A DNA stretch of 64,000 bases from Chenopodium formosanum (taxonomy: Eukaryota > Streptophyta > Magnoliopsida > Caryophyllales > Amaranthaceae): contig CM044868.1 of NCBI GenBank assembly GCA_024500155.1, forward strand, positions 31,531,165 through 31,595,164, read 5' to 3'. Made by a program: the position numbers and the translations under genes. Shown here piece by piece: positions 1 to 10,800 of this stretch. A model generated the notes under the pieces. The model made no database searches and had not been told where the DNA came from. It worked only from the letters and a program-made list of their open reading frames with translations. The first letter of the stretch is position 1. Each line of letters begins with the position of its first letter.

Positions 1-1368
1 TATTGGCCTCTACTCGATTCTTATAGTGAAAAGTGATTCCTGCGATCTCAAAGGCATACAAACAAAATATTCAATTTGCTCCAAACTATTATTAAGCTAA
101 ATTGGTTGAATATTAATGCAACATATAATTCTAAAATATTGGTGATCACTTCAATTAATAACAAGATTAAAAAGGATCCTAAACCGGTTGTCCAAATTAT
201 CTTATTAGACGTGATTTTCAATTACATATTCCCTTTAACATGCAATATTGTGATCAAAATAAATAATAGAATCAACATAAAAAGAACCAATTTAATCATA
301 ATTCTAACAACAGAAAAATCGTTAGAAAAATAATAATAAAAAGAGCATAACTCTTACTTTGAATCTGTTTGCTTGCAACTACAAAATAATAAAACGAGTC
401 AGTAACTTCAAGGAAATAATAAAACAATAATTAAATTAAATTAAAAAAACAAGGTTAATTTTGGGGCCAAACCCTCAAACGATTCTACCTTTCACGCCTT
501 AGTTTAAGGATAGAACCTCGAGTAAAATATGGACTCCTTTGAGTGCTTGAAGAGGGAATTTTGAAGTGAAAAAGGTAGGCTAGTGTTTAGGTTAAGAGCA
601 TAGAAGAGAGAGAAATAAGAATAATAGAATTCTGGTTGCCCCGTTCATCAGAAATGAGGGGGTATTTATAGGGAAATGTGCTGAGGGAGCACACGGAACC
701 CTAAAATGATAAAAAACCCTAAAAAATATCCCGTGACACGGTCAGAGTGTACCGTGACACGGTTAGACTATACCGTCAGACGGTACAAGTTCCCGTGACA
801 CGGTCAGTCTTTAAAGTGTCGCGGGAAATTTTCAGAAAACGGAACGGAAAACGCGTTAAGGGTTTACGCGGAAAGAACGCGGAGCTTCCCGTGACACGGC
901 AGACCTCCCGTGTCACGGGAAGTCCCACCGTCAGACGGGAAATGTTTCCCGTGACACGGTCAAGCCTGACCGTGACACGGTCAACTCCAGTCCATTTTTC
1001 CGTCTAAATTCATTTTTAACCCTAATTTCTTTCGGCTTTTTGAGTGCCGATTGATAATTACGGGCTTTTTTTTCTGACTTCTAATATTCGGGCTAAAATG
1101 AGAAAATAATAAATTAAATAAAATATTTGGGCCAAAAATAATAAAATAAAATAAAAAAAAAGGTTTGGGCTTAAAATTAATTAACAAATTAAAACTATGC
1201 TTTTACCAAACACCAAGACTGATCCATGGACCTTTCAAATATATGAATTTAATAAAATACGATTCTTTAAGCACTCTCGGGATTAAATACTAAACCCGAC
1301 CAACAGTGGCGGTGAAAGGTTATTTATCATCGGGCTTGGTTTTGGGGAGACATTTTTAGGTGTCTACA
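1..1368 (-). mobile_element. Inverted LTR fragment of the long-LTR (Tat/Ogre-like) family
   Basis: Read on the minus strand, this begins with TGTAGACACC (ending at 1368) and continues into a TATA box (TATAAATA, about 664-671) and a leader with the 'gggtttggtcc' block also seen in the LTRs at 49357, 54252 and 62578. The fragment is open at the left window edge, so its other end is unknown. It carries its own palindrome array (731-985). It meets the next LTR fragment head to head at 1368/1369. The assignment rests on shared blocks seen by eye. It is non-coding, and the short ORFs inside are chance. Confidence 0.75.
731..985. repeat. Array of 11-bp CCGTGACACGG-type palindromes in LTR U3
   Basis: About 250 bp hold nine copies of an 11-bp near-palindrome: CCGTGACACGG six times, its complement CCGTGTCACGG once, and the variant CCGTCAGACGG twice. 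They are spaced irregularly and joined by short non-conserved linkers. The array lies about 60 bp upstream of the TATA box of the inverted LTR. It is GC-rich in an AT-rich setting. Other LTRs of the family carry different palindromes at the same place. Confidence 0.85.
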
Positions 1369-2036
1369 CTATGATTTGTTATTAATCTTGTTAGTATCAT
1401 GCCAAGGATCTTGCTATTATTATGCTTTATTTTTAACATGAACATGATTATGATTATTATTATTTTGATGATTATTATGATTGTTATGATTATTATGTTG
1501 CTTGACATATATTTATTGTTATTGCTTGATCACGCCTTTTATGCATGTTTAAAAGGAATTGATACTTTTAATCACGCTTAATAAGATAATTTAATAATCT
1601 TGTTTAGGGTTAATTTGATTATAATTCAAGTGATTGCCAATAATAGATTTATCTGTGCATTAAAATTCAACCAACATAGATAAACGGGTAGATAAACAAG
1701 TTTAGGGTTAATCTTATTGATTAAATGTTAGTCAGAAAGCGCACAGGAATACGATCAGAATAAATTAGAGGCCTATTATTACAGCATGTTCAATCTCGTT
1801 TAGGTTGGATTTGTACCTTCATCCCCGAACTACCAGTCATGGTTCCAGACCTATTGGAGTTGACGATCTCCTGGATCGTTAATGGGTGTAACCTTCACCC
1901 TGTGAACGGTTTACAAGTTCCTAAAACTTGTTGGCGACTCTTTTGCTCTATCTTCTTTCCCATTGGACGCCACCGTACTTAAGTGTATGATCACAGTAAG
2001 GTTCAAGTTTGGGTTAATGCTTGAAATATACCCTAC
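1369..2036 (+). mobile_element. LTR 3' portion (R/U5-like), long-LTR family
   Basis: This matches the 3' third of the LTR at 49357-51490: the 'gttagtatcatgcc' run, the ATTATTATGATT low-complexity stretch, 'ttggatttgtaccttcatcc', and the terminus 'gcttgaaatataccctaca' at 2036. The 5' part is missing, replaced by the inverted fragment. The 60-residue ORF inside comes from the ATTATT stretch and is not a gene. Confidence 0.75.
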
Positions 2037-3571
2037 AGAGCTATAACGAAAAAGATATGAATGAGATACGAAACTCTATCCAAAACTGACACCCTTCCAC
2101 TATTTCAGCCATATCTTTTTATCTACAAAAGATTTTAATATGATTCTAATTGGGTTAGAAATTAGACTTCAAGATCTTTCCAACGACATGTTATATGACT
2201 TATTTGGACTTCTGGATTAAAAGATATGATAAAACAAAATCCGCAAACTCTGATCAAAATAAAAAATTGTTATATGGCGATAAAGGCGTGTTTTATTCCT
2301 TTTTGAACTCTGATTCGTTTATATCAATTCCGGACTATTTTCTTATAAATAGGGTCCCTGGACCTTCGTTTTCAATCATCAACTATAAACCAGAATTCTG
2401 TAATTCTTCTCTTTCTCTAAGCTAAACCTTATTCTCTCTCCCTCTTTTCTAGCCTAGACTTTTACAAACACAATTCCTCATACATTAGCATTAGACACAT
2501 CTAGCCAAATTCGAAGTTGCCTTCGCCCTAGACATGAAATGTTTTATATTTCTGAGGGTTTGGTCCTTAATCTCTATTTCAACTATATAATTGTTTTGAT
2601 TTATTATTTTCCTTGAAGTTACTAACGTGTGTATTTTGTTATTAGAAAGAGGTACGAGTCATTTAAGTAAGTGCTTTAATTGTTTAATTGATATTATGCT
2701 ATATAAATCATATTTAGGTTGTTATTTTGATTCTTAGTATCATGTTTGGATGCTTTTCCTAGTATCATGTTATGATGCTTTTTCTGTATCATGTTTAGGG
2801 TAAGAATAAGTTTCTTAATTATATCAAGTATGATTGTTATGATGCTTCCTATTTCTTTCTTAATAGCATGTTAGTATCGTGTTAGGGTTAAAGCATTGAT
2901 TTTTAATGTTTAGTGACATGCTAGGATTTGTTATTATCTTGTTAGTATCATGCATAGGATTTTGCTAGTACTATGCTATAACATGATTATTTTAATTATG
3001 ATTATTATTTTTATAATTGTTATAATTATTGTTATGATTATCATGTTGCTTTATATATGTTTATTATTATTGCTTGATCACGCCTTTTATGCATGTTTAA
3101 AGGGAATTTGTACTTATAATCACGCTTAATAAGATAATTAATAATCTTGTTTAGGATAATATGATTATAATTCAAGCGATCGCCAATAACAGTATTATTT
3201 GTGAATTAATATTCAACCAACATAGATTAAACGGGTTTAGGGTTAATCTATTGATTGTATGTTAGTCAGAAAGCGCACATGAATACGAGAAGAATAAAGT
3301 AGAGGCTTATTATTATGGCAGATTCTTTGTCTTTTAGATTGGATTTGTACCTTCATCCCCGAACTTCCAGTCTTGGTTCCAGACCTATTGGAGTTGACGA
3401 TCTCTTGAATCGTTAAGGGGTGTAAGCTTCACCCTGTGGACGGTTTACAAGTTCCTAAAACTTGTTGGCGACTTTTTTGCTCTATTTTCCTTCCCTTTGG
3501 ACGCCGCCATGCTTAAATGTATGATCATAGTTGGGTTCAAATTTGGAAGAATGCTTGAAATATTCCCTACA
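2037..3571 (+). mobile_element. 5'-truncated LTR, long-LTR family
   Basis: It starts at 'gagctataacgaaaaag', homologous to an internal U3 point near 49996 in the downstream LTR, and runs through a TATA box (TATAAATA, about 2345) to the canonical end 'attccctaca' at 3571. Compared with the LTR at 49357 it lacks about 640 bp of 5' sequence. The direct join to the LTR end at 2036 suggests recombination between LTRs. Its palindrome region is largely eroded (only 'tatggcgataaaggc' near 2273). Non-coding. Confidence 0.7.
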
Positions 3572-3860
3572 CAAGTGCTCATTAATAGACTCTCAAAGGC
3601 TATAGTTTTCTTGTTAGAGTTTGATATTCTTTTGGAAGATATCTTATCTATTAGTAGAACTTTTAGCTCTTTTGTTTGGTCTCATGTGAAAAGAGAGGGA
3701 AATTGTATCGCCACACATCTTGCTAAGCTAGTGCCTTTTAGGTTAAACAAGTTTGGGTCAATCACCAACCTAGAAGATTTGCTCCTTATATACTTTTAGA
3801 CGCTATATTTTTATTTTTATGTACTCTGCATTTTTCCCCAAAAAATAAAAAAATAAAAAA
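3572..3860 (+). pseudogene. LINE-type RNase H 3' fragment with A-rich tail
   Basis: An open frame to 3799 reads like the C-terminal end of the RNase H domain of plant LINE polyproteins. It ends in the family-typical stretch 'HVKREGNCIATHLAK', where plant LINEs usually have V-R-E-G-N plus A-H-x-L-A. A short 3' tail and an A-rich run (3837-3862) follow. No reverse transcriptase or endonuclease part is present, so it is a dead fragment abutting the LTR end at 3571. It could instead be a piece of a host RNase H-like gene, but the A-rich 3' end favours a LINE. Confidence 0.55.
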
Positions 3861-3878
3861 AATCGCTCATTTTTTTTT

Positions 3879-3990
3879 TGGTGTTAAGAAAGCCGTAAAA
3901 AGACGGGGGTGAGAATCGATCTCATGTTTTCTTGGAATCGGGAGGGAAGCTCGAACCCCTTGAGCTATTTCTCACTCTTCCTCGTCCTTT
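3879..3990 (-). mobile_element. Probable tRNA-derived SINE
   Basis: On the minus strand, an A-box-like TAGCTCAAGGGG (3957-3968) is followed about 45 bp later by a B-box-like GATCGATTCTC (about 3911-3921), the spacing of an internal Pol III promoter. The downstream end runs into A-rich sequence, as in plant tRNA-derived SINEs. It does not fold as a functional tRNA and no anticodon arm is credible. Clear target duplications were not identified. Confidence 0.45.
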
Positions 3991-4222
3991 AATAAAAAAA
4001 AAAAAGTTAAAAAAAAAAAAAAAAGTTCTTTGATTGTACTCAAGAACACATGGGGCATGTAAGAATTTGTACCACAAAGTACTTAAGAATTTGTACCCCT
4101 TGAGCTATTTCTCACTCTCCCTCGTCCTTTAATAAAAAAAAAAATTAAAAAAAAAAAAAGAAAAGTTCTTTGATTGTACTCAAGAACACATGGGGCATGT
4201 AAGAATTTGTACCACAAAGTTG
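3955..4222. repeat. Two-copy tandem duplication upstream of PEAMT
   Basis: A unit of about 130 bp is present twice (about 3955-4079 and 4092-4222). It comprises 'ccccttgagctatttctcac', an A-rich run, 'ttctttgattgtactcaag' and 'gcatgtaagaatttgtacc'. The first part comes from the SINE head, so duplication followed SINE insertion. The second copy ends about 295 bp before the PEAMT TATA box. Confidence 0.75.
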
Positions 4223-4516
4223 ATGACACAAGAGTGAATTTAATATTAGCACCAGACACGTATCAATACCACTTTCAATTGAATTTCATTTTCTTCAAAA
4301 CTTTCAATTTAATTCTCATTTTCTCAAGACTGAAATACAATTTTCACAATTTGTTCGTTTCTCGGATCACCACATAAAAAAAGGCAACCCCCTAATCGTC
4401 CAATGATGATGACCGGTTGCTGCCTCGTAAGGGTGAGAAAATACTATTAACAACAGAAAAAATCGCAATTGTTGTAGGTCCATCCCACTTTCTCTCTCCT
4501 ATCATGCTAACGAGTC

Positions 4517-4524
4517 TATATATA
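4517..4524 (+). promoter_or_regulatory. PEAMT TATA box
   Basis: TATATATA, set in 'gagtctatatatacagac', lies 124 bp before the uORF and 316 bp before the main start codon. Transcription would begin near 4550, giving a pyrimidine-rich 5' leader of about 280 nt. No other good TATA element lies between here and the coding region. The start site itself is inferred. Confidence 0.6.
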
Positions 4525-4640
4525 CAGACCCCTCAACCCTCTATTCTTTCCCACACCAAAACGTCTATCCATCATTTCTAGCGTGGTAGTTGTCTTTGGT
4601 ACCCTCACTTCTTTCATTTTGAGTGATTGTTGGACTGCTC

Positions 4641-4718
4641 ATGCGGCAGAGAGGCAGGGCTTCGAACCGTAGATCCAGGACTTTCTCTCGTTCTCGCATT
4701 GCCATTGAAGGCCGCTAA
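4641..4718 (+). CDS. Conserved 25-residue uORF in the PEAMT 5' leader
   Basis: This is the only AUG between the predicted transcription start and the PEAMT start codon. It opens a 25-codon frame ending in TAA, 114 nt before the main AUG. The peptide is strongly basic and Ser/Arg-rich, starting MRQRGRASNRRSR and ending IAIEGR. Plant PEAMT mRNAs are known to carry a conserved 25-residue uORF (Arabidopsis NMT1/XIPOTL1) that represses translation of the enzyme when phosphocholine/choline is high. The matching length, position and Ser/Arg character make this its counterpart. The role in this species is inferred. Confidence 0.85.
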   Translation: MRQRGRASNRRSRTFSRSRIAIEGR

Positions 4719-4832
4719 ATTTTCACCATTTTCCCCTCTTCAATTACTTCTAGTACTACCCGCTCTTTTTTCTTTCCGAATCGTGTCTGTTATCCTCCTA
4801 GATCTGAAATCCATCGTTTCCAGTTTCGCAAT

Positions 4833-7800
4833 ATGGCCGCCTCAGGTTCGTGCTAATAATCTGTTTTATTGGTATGATATTGTTGATATAAATACTAATT
4901 AAAAATGATTATTGTTTTAAACTGGTTTTGGGTATTTGTGAATGGATTATTTAGCGTTGGGAATGACGGAAGAGAGGGAGGTGTTCAAGAAATACTGGGT
5001 TGAACACTCTGTTGATTTGACTGTTGAGGCTATGATGCTTGATTCTCAAGCGTCAGATCTTGACAAAGAAGAGCGACCTGAGGTATCTTCGTTTTCTTTT
5101 TCTTCTTTTGATATATTTTTTTTATGTTTTGATTAATTTGGTTGTAATGAACATCAATATTGATCCCGAAAAATTGGGATGTACACATTATTTGATGGGA
5201 CTGAGACTTACTATCTTGAAAAAGCCGCAGCCGATAAGAAATGACAGTTGATTTGTTACCAAAAAACAATTAATAGTGGACACTCGTAAAATATTTACGT
5301 ACTCTTTATATTATGGAGTCCAGGACTATACTACAGTCGATAAATTTAAAGGAAAAAAAAAAAAAACCTGTGTAAATAGAGCAAAGGATGATTGGATTGG
5401 TTAAAACTTCCTTCTGATTAGGTGATTATGAGAGGAGAGAGAGTTGGAGAGAATGAAAAAGCAAGTAGCTAATTTGTAAATATAAGGTATCCTTACAGAA
5501 AATGTGTTAACTTAAAAAAAAACTTCTTATAAAGAAATATTTGTCAACTAAAAAGAAATGAAAGTAGTAAAATACTACTATATGCTTAAACTTACTTGGG
5601 AAATCTAGAGTAAAAAATCTGAATGATGTATAGAGGAAAAGATATATTTAAACCACCTTTAAATAAATTAATAATGATACTTCCGATGTTGGACTTATTA
5701 TTCCTATAAACTCTCAAGACATATACTTTTATAACGTGGACACCATCTTACGAATGCCATTTGAGTACGGACTATGGAGTATCAATTCAGTCTTATTCCT
5801 GTACACGTCCATGTTCATTAAGTTAGTGATTTTATTTCATATAAATGTGTAAAAAATAGAACAATAAAAAGTAGAGACTATTATTTTATCAAGGATCTTG
5901 CTAACAAACGCCCCTACAACGTTGGATAAACATTTAGTATATCACCTAAAGTGGTTGTAATTTGGGAAAATATGATAAAATCACGCATTAATCGGTGTAA
6001 TTAAGGTTCATTTTTATTTAATGTTTCTATTTTCAATAGACGTTTGTTAGCTTTTGCCCGAGGGAGCCCCAGTTGATCTCAGAGATTAACAATTTAATTT
6101 ATCTCCTCTCACAATTTAATGTGTTGAAATCTGTGCCACTTTATTATTTTACTTTTATCATTTATAAAATAAAAGAAAATGAATAAATTGTAAGAAGAGA
6201 TTAATCACATCATTTATCTCAAAGATCAACTTGAATTTACCCCTTTTACCCTTTTATCAATATGACAATTTTTTAAGGGTAATGCTATATGCAGCCCTAT
6301 AAGCATTTAATATCTTTCCTTTTTTAGTATTAAATTGGAAATTTATCAACAATTTACAAGTAAATCGGTGTAATAATTGTATATTTATTGTCAATTCTTT
6401 CCACTTTTAGCTTCCTATATGCAGCCTTTAGGGCTGCATATATCTTTTTCCATTTTTTAATAATTCAAGTGGTGTACATAAGTAACTACTATACTTTGTA
6501 CCAACTACTTCATTCATGTGACTTGATCTATTTTGCGCTTACCGATACTATATCTTCTCCTGACAATAGTAATACTATTAAAAAAAATCTAATTTGTATT
6601 TTTGCGTATGTATATTATATTATATATTATGTATAATAGAGTGATGTTGATTAAATGCTAATACTCGTATAAAACAAAATAGTACAGTTTATAATAATAA
6701 TAGCTTTTTAAAAGTTGTAAGTAGCTAAATAATGCATAAACAAAGGGGAAATGAGGCTTTAATTTAGGGGCTGGGATTTTTGGGTTAGACAAGACTTTTA
6801 TTTGGAAATGAAAAGATTAATACTTAGGGCTTGTTCTCTAGAGCTTAATTTCAGTTCAATTCAATTTAACTCTAATCATTTCAGTTCATAAACAAATCAC
6901 TTTAATTCTATTCAGTTGAGCTTAGCTTAGTTCAGTAAATCAGAATAGATCCTTATATATTATTATTATCTTTAGGTCATCACTTTGACACACACTGTTA
7001 ACGGATAATAAAAGAATTGTTATGTACTTTTTCTTTACGATTTATGTTTTATAGCTTAATCTACACATTTTTATCTTTTCTAATCACTTTTTGAAATACA
7101 GAGGCAGAAAAATGTGTTGTAAGTATATAAAAACAGAAGAAATATACAAGTATATACTCGGTTTATGATGATGGAGTTGTTGAACTTGACCACAAGTTGG
7201 TGCATAAAAGTGTATGCTTCACATGGACTACTCAAAGCAAGTTGTTGGCGTGAATTAGCTAATAACTTGATAAGTCTAGAGGAAATTAATAATTGAATCC
7301 TGTAATAGAATGACAAGATTGTGTTAATCTTTACAATTAATAGTAGTAGCTATTAGCTAGAAACATCTGATTCTATGTTAACATACTTTTAATAAGACTA
7401 AAGTATTATTAACAAACTTAATACATATAATAGTAGTAGTAATCATTAGTCTTATTAGAAACGAATGATTCTACTTGTAATTGTATTCTGTCGATTGAGA
7501 AACCATGGCATGTATGTTTCAAGACTTTGGACTATAATAATTTATTAAAGGTAAGTGGAAGTAAGAGTGTATACTCTTTATTATCTCTTGTTGCAAATGT
7601 TTATCAATGAACTGTATGAGACTTTTTAACACAAATTTTTTATGGGCACAGGTACTTTCCATGCTTCCACCTTATGAAGGAAAGTCCATGTTAGAACTCG
7701 GTGCTGGTATTGGTCGTTTTACTGGTGAATTGGCCCAAAAAGCTGGCCAGGTTATTGCTCTGGATTTCATTGAGAGTGTTATAAAGAAGGTGATGTGGAA

Positions 7801-10800
7801 ACATGACATCTTTCTATCTCTTGATTTTCTGTAGTTTGTGTATTCTTTCTGATTTTGTAGAAATGATTACTACTCTTTCACTATGGTACTGTCTGCAAGT
7901 GCGCACTTCTCTACTTCTAACTGCTTTAATGCCTTTCTTGGTCGCAGAATGAATGCATAAATGGGCATTACAAAAATGTGAAGTTTATGTGTGCTGATGT
8001 GACATCTCCCAGTCTCAATTTTTCACCAAATTCTGTGGATATCATATTCTCCAATTGGCTACTCATGTATCTTTCTGATGAAGAGGTATACTTTGGGGTC
8101 CACCCTTAGTTCCCCAATTAACACTGGTTGTTCCGCTGTTTTCTTTAGCATGGTTGTCTAGAATGCCTTTCTAGATAATAGCTTCTTGATTTATCTGCCG
8201 TTTCTGCATTGCCATGCGACATTTAGTATTAGAAGCATTTAGTATCTACTACTACAACCAAGCATATAGTCATTATTAGAGCTGTCAATTCGGGTAAATG
8301 GGTCGGGTCTGAGTCGGGTTAGTGTGGGTCGAGTCATATCGGGTCGGGTCAGTACGGGTTAATGTCGGGACCTATGCGGGTCGGGTTCGGGTTGAGTCAT
8401 GCTTGAGTCAGGTCACGTCGGGTCATACATCTTATCGGGTTAGGGTCGGGTTTGGGTCGGGTCAATAACAAGTCGGGTTACATTCGGGTCGGTGAAGAAC
8501 AGGTCGGGTTACATTCGGGTTTTTACGGGTTTCAACGAGTTAGGGTCTTGTTCGGGTTCGAGTCGGGTTCGGTTCAAGTCAATTATTTTCGGGTTATAAT
8601 CAGATCGGGTCATTATCGGGTTTGAGTCGGGTTCGGTTCAAGTCAATAATTTGCGGGTCATAATCAAGTCGAGTCATTCTCGGGTTCGGGTCGGGTTTGG
8701 TTCAAGTAAAAAACTTGCGGGTTATAATCGGGTCATTTCCAAGTCAGGTCATTCTTGGGTTCAACTCGGGTTTAGTTAATAATTTGCGGGTTACAATCAA
8801 GTTGGGTCATTTAAACTTGTCTGGTCATTCTCGAGTTCAAATTGGCAATTCAATAATTTGCGGGTAATAATCATGTCGAGTCATTTTCAAGTCGGTCTCG
8901 GGTGTGGTTCAAGTTAAAGATTTGAATTCCCTTAAAAATAATAATAATAATAATAACAATAATAATAAAAAAAGATAAGTCAAGTAAGATTAGAAAGACT
9001 TGCTATTGTCTGGGTCCCGTGTATTTTTTATTTTTTTGTATTGATTGATTGTTTAATTTTTAATTTTTTTTTGCTGCTGTCCAGTTCAGTTTTTCTTTGA
9101 CGAGAATTATGTAAGAGATAAGTCAAGTAAGATGAAAAAGGCCACTTTTGTTTTATAATTAGAATCTATGTTAATAAATTGAAAAAAAAAGCCTGAAACT
9201 CAATAATCAATACGGAGTACTCTTTTTATCCTAAAAATTCCTAAATCCTAAAATTCGGGTTAGTAATAGGTCGAGTTTAAATTCGGGTCGGGTCAATAAC
9301 AAGTCGGGTTGAATTTGGGTCGGGTCAATTACAAGTCGGGTTTATTTCGGGTCGGGTTTAAAATCAAGTCGGGTTAGGCACGGGTCGGGTTGAACTCGGG
9401 TCGGGTTAGTAACAGGTCGGGTTGAATTCGGGTTTTGACGGGTTAAATCGGATTTGGGTCATTCTCGGGTCTGAGTCGGGTTCGGTTCAGGTCAATAATT
9501 TACGGGTCACATTCGGGTCGGGTCCTCTCTAGGTCGGGTCATGGTCGGGTTCGGGTCTCAAATGCTCGGGTCAACTCGGGTCTAGGGTTGGTTTCAGGTC
9601 GGGTTAGGTCGGGTTCGGGTCGCCATTTTTTTCGGGTTCAGACGGGTTAGGGTTAGGGTCGGGTTAGGGTCGGTATTTCGGGTCGGGTTAGCTTTTGACA
9701 GCTCTAGTCATTATACTCATTACCATAGTGGTATATGGTTGCAAAGAGCATTTTAATTACAATCTACACCTACAACTGAAAATTTGAAGCATTAAAAAAG
9801 TAGCTTGTGAAGTTAAATCTACTATTTGTGCTAAAGTCTACCAACTTTTATCTGGTAAGTAATTTGCAAATTGTGAAAACTGCTTTAATAATTTCCCTAC
9901 TTTCCTGTTAAAATTATAGGTTGAACGTCTGGTTGAAAGGATGTTGAAATGGTTGAAGCCAGGAGGGTACATTTTTTTCAGAGAATCTTGCTTTCATCAA
10001 TCTGGAGATCACAAGCGCAAAAGCAATCCGACTCACTATCGTGAACCTAGGTTCTACACCAAGGTTGTGATTCATGTTTTCTTACATTTTTTTTTAATGT
10101 TTGTTATGCCCATTTCCTCTTAATTAGTTGGTTAAATCATTACGTATGTATTCTTCTTATAGCACAGGATGCAGAATTTGTTATCATTGTTAATTTGTTA
10201 TCATTGACAAAACTTACATGAATGTCATTCATGTTCAGAATTAACCATTTCTCATCTGTAATCATGTAGATTGTTCTCTTATGTATGCGGTGGAAATTAT
10301 TTAATTTCATTGTGTATCTGGTGATATAAGTAGTTAGTACTTTAATTAAATATCCTTGTCTTTATGCTTTGATAAGTAGTGGACCTAGATTCGAAGGCTA
10401 TTATGCATCTGCTTCATTATTGCTCGTAAAACTCTAAGAAGGCTCTCACCTGTGTAATCTTGTCTTTACAATTTACAACAAGTCTGCTATGATTAGACCC
10501 TCTGCTAACTTACACTAAAGAGGATTTATAAATATTTTAGTTGGCAAATTTGATGCTGCTGATATAGTCCAATTAAAAGAAAAAAAAAAACAAAAAAATG
10601 GATGTTACAGATGCAAATTGAGTTGGAGAGGCCTAGCAAAGGTTTCAGTCATTGCTTATACTGTTGACAATCTTCACACCTACACATTTAATTTTATAAT
10701 TATAGAACATGAGTAGTAGCAGCTTTTCAAATTTTGTTAAAAAAACATAAATACTGGGAAAGGCTATCTATCTGTATATGTGTATAAGCTAAGCTGGTAT

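Larger units (their letters stand above)
5083..7651 (+). other. PEAMT intron 2 (2.57 kb), with MITE-like inserts
   Basis: The largest PEAMT intron is bounded by GAG|GTATCT and GGGCACAG|GTA. It is AT-rich and non-coding, and short ORFs inside it are chance. At least three inverted-repeat elements were recognised and are listed separately (5900-6051, 6286-6442, 6825-6953). Nothing else was identified in it. Confidence 0.85.

Noticed and set aside
731..985. CRISPR-like array of short repeats
   Set aside because: Plant LTR context, 11-bp palindromes with irregular short linkers and no cas genes.
1399..1581. Met/Ile-rich ORFs (also 26135-26428, 55479-55685, 63794-64000) as membrane peptides
   Set aside because: They come from the ATTATTATGATT low-complexity stretch shared by all LTRs of the family.
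3911..3970. A tRNA gene on the minus strand
   Set aside because: A-box- and B-box-like blocks are present, but no cloverleaf or anticodon arm can be built; an A-rich tail follows, so a SINE is more likely.
7607..7834. Separate small methyltransferase genes starting at 7607, 9941, 12457 and 12986
   Set aside because: These are single exons of PEAMT with intron read-through; all join in frame with good splice sites.
9630..9690. TTAGGG-like runs ('gggttagggttagggtcggg') as interstitial telomere sequence
   Set aside because: They are variants of the degenerate GGGTC/GGGTT units of the MITE, and plant telomeres are normally TTTAGGG.
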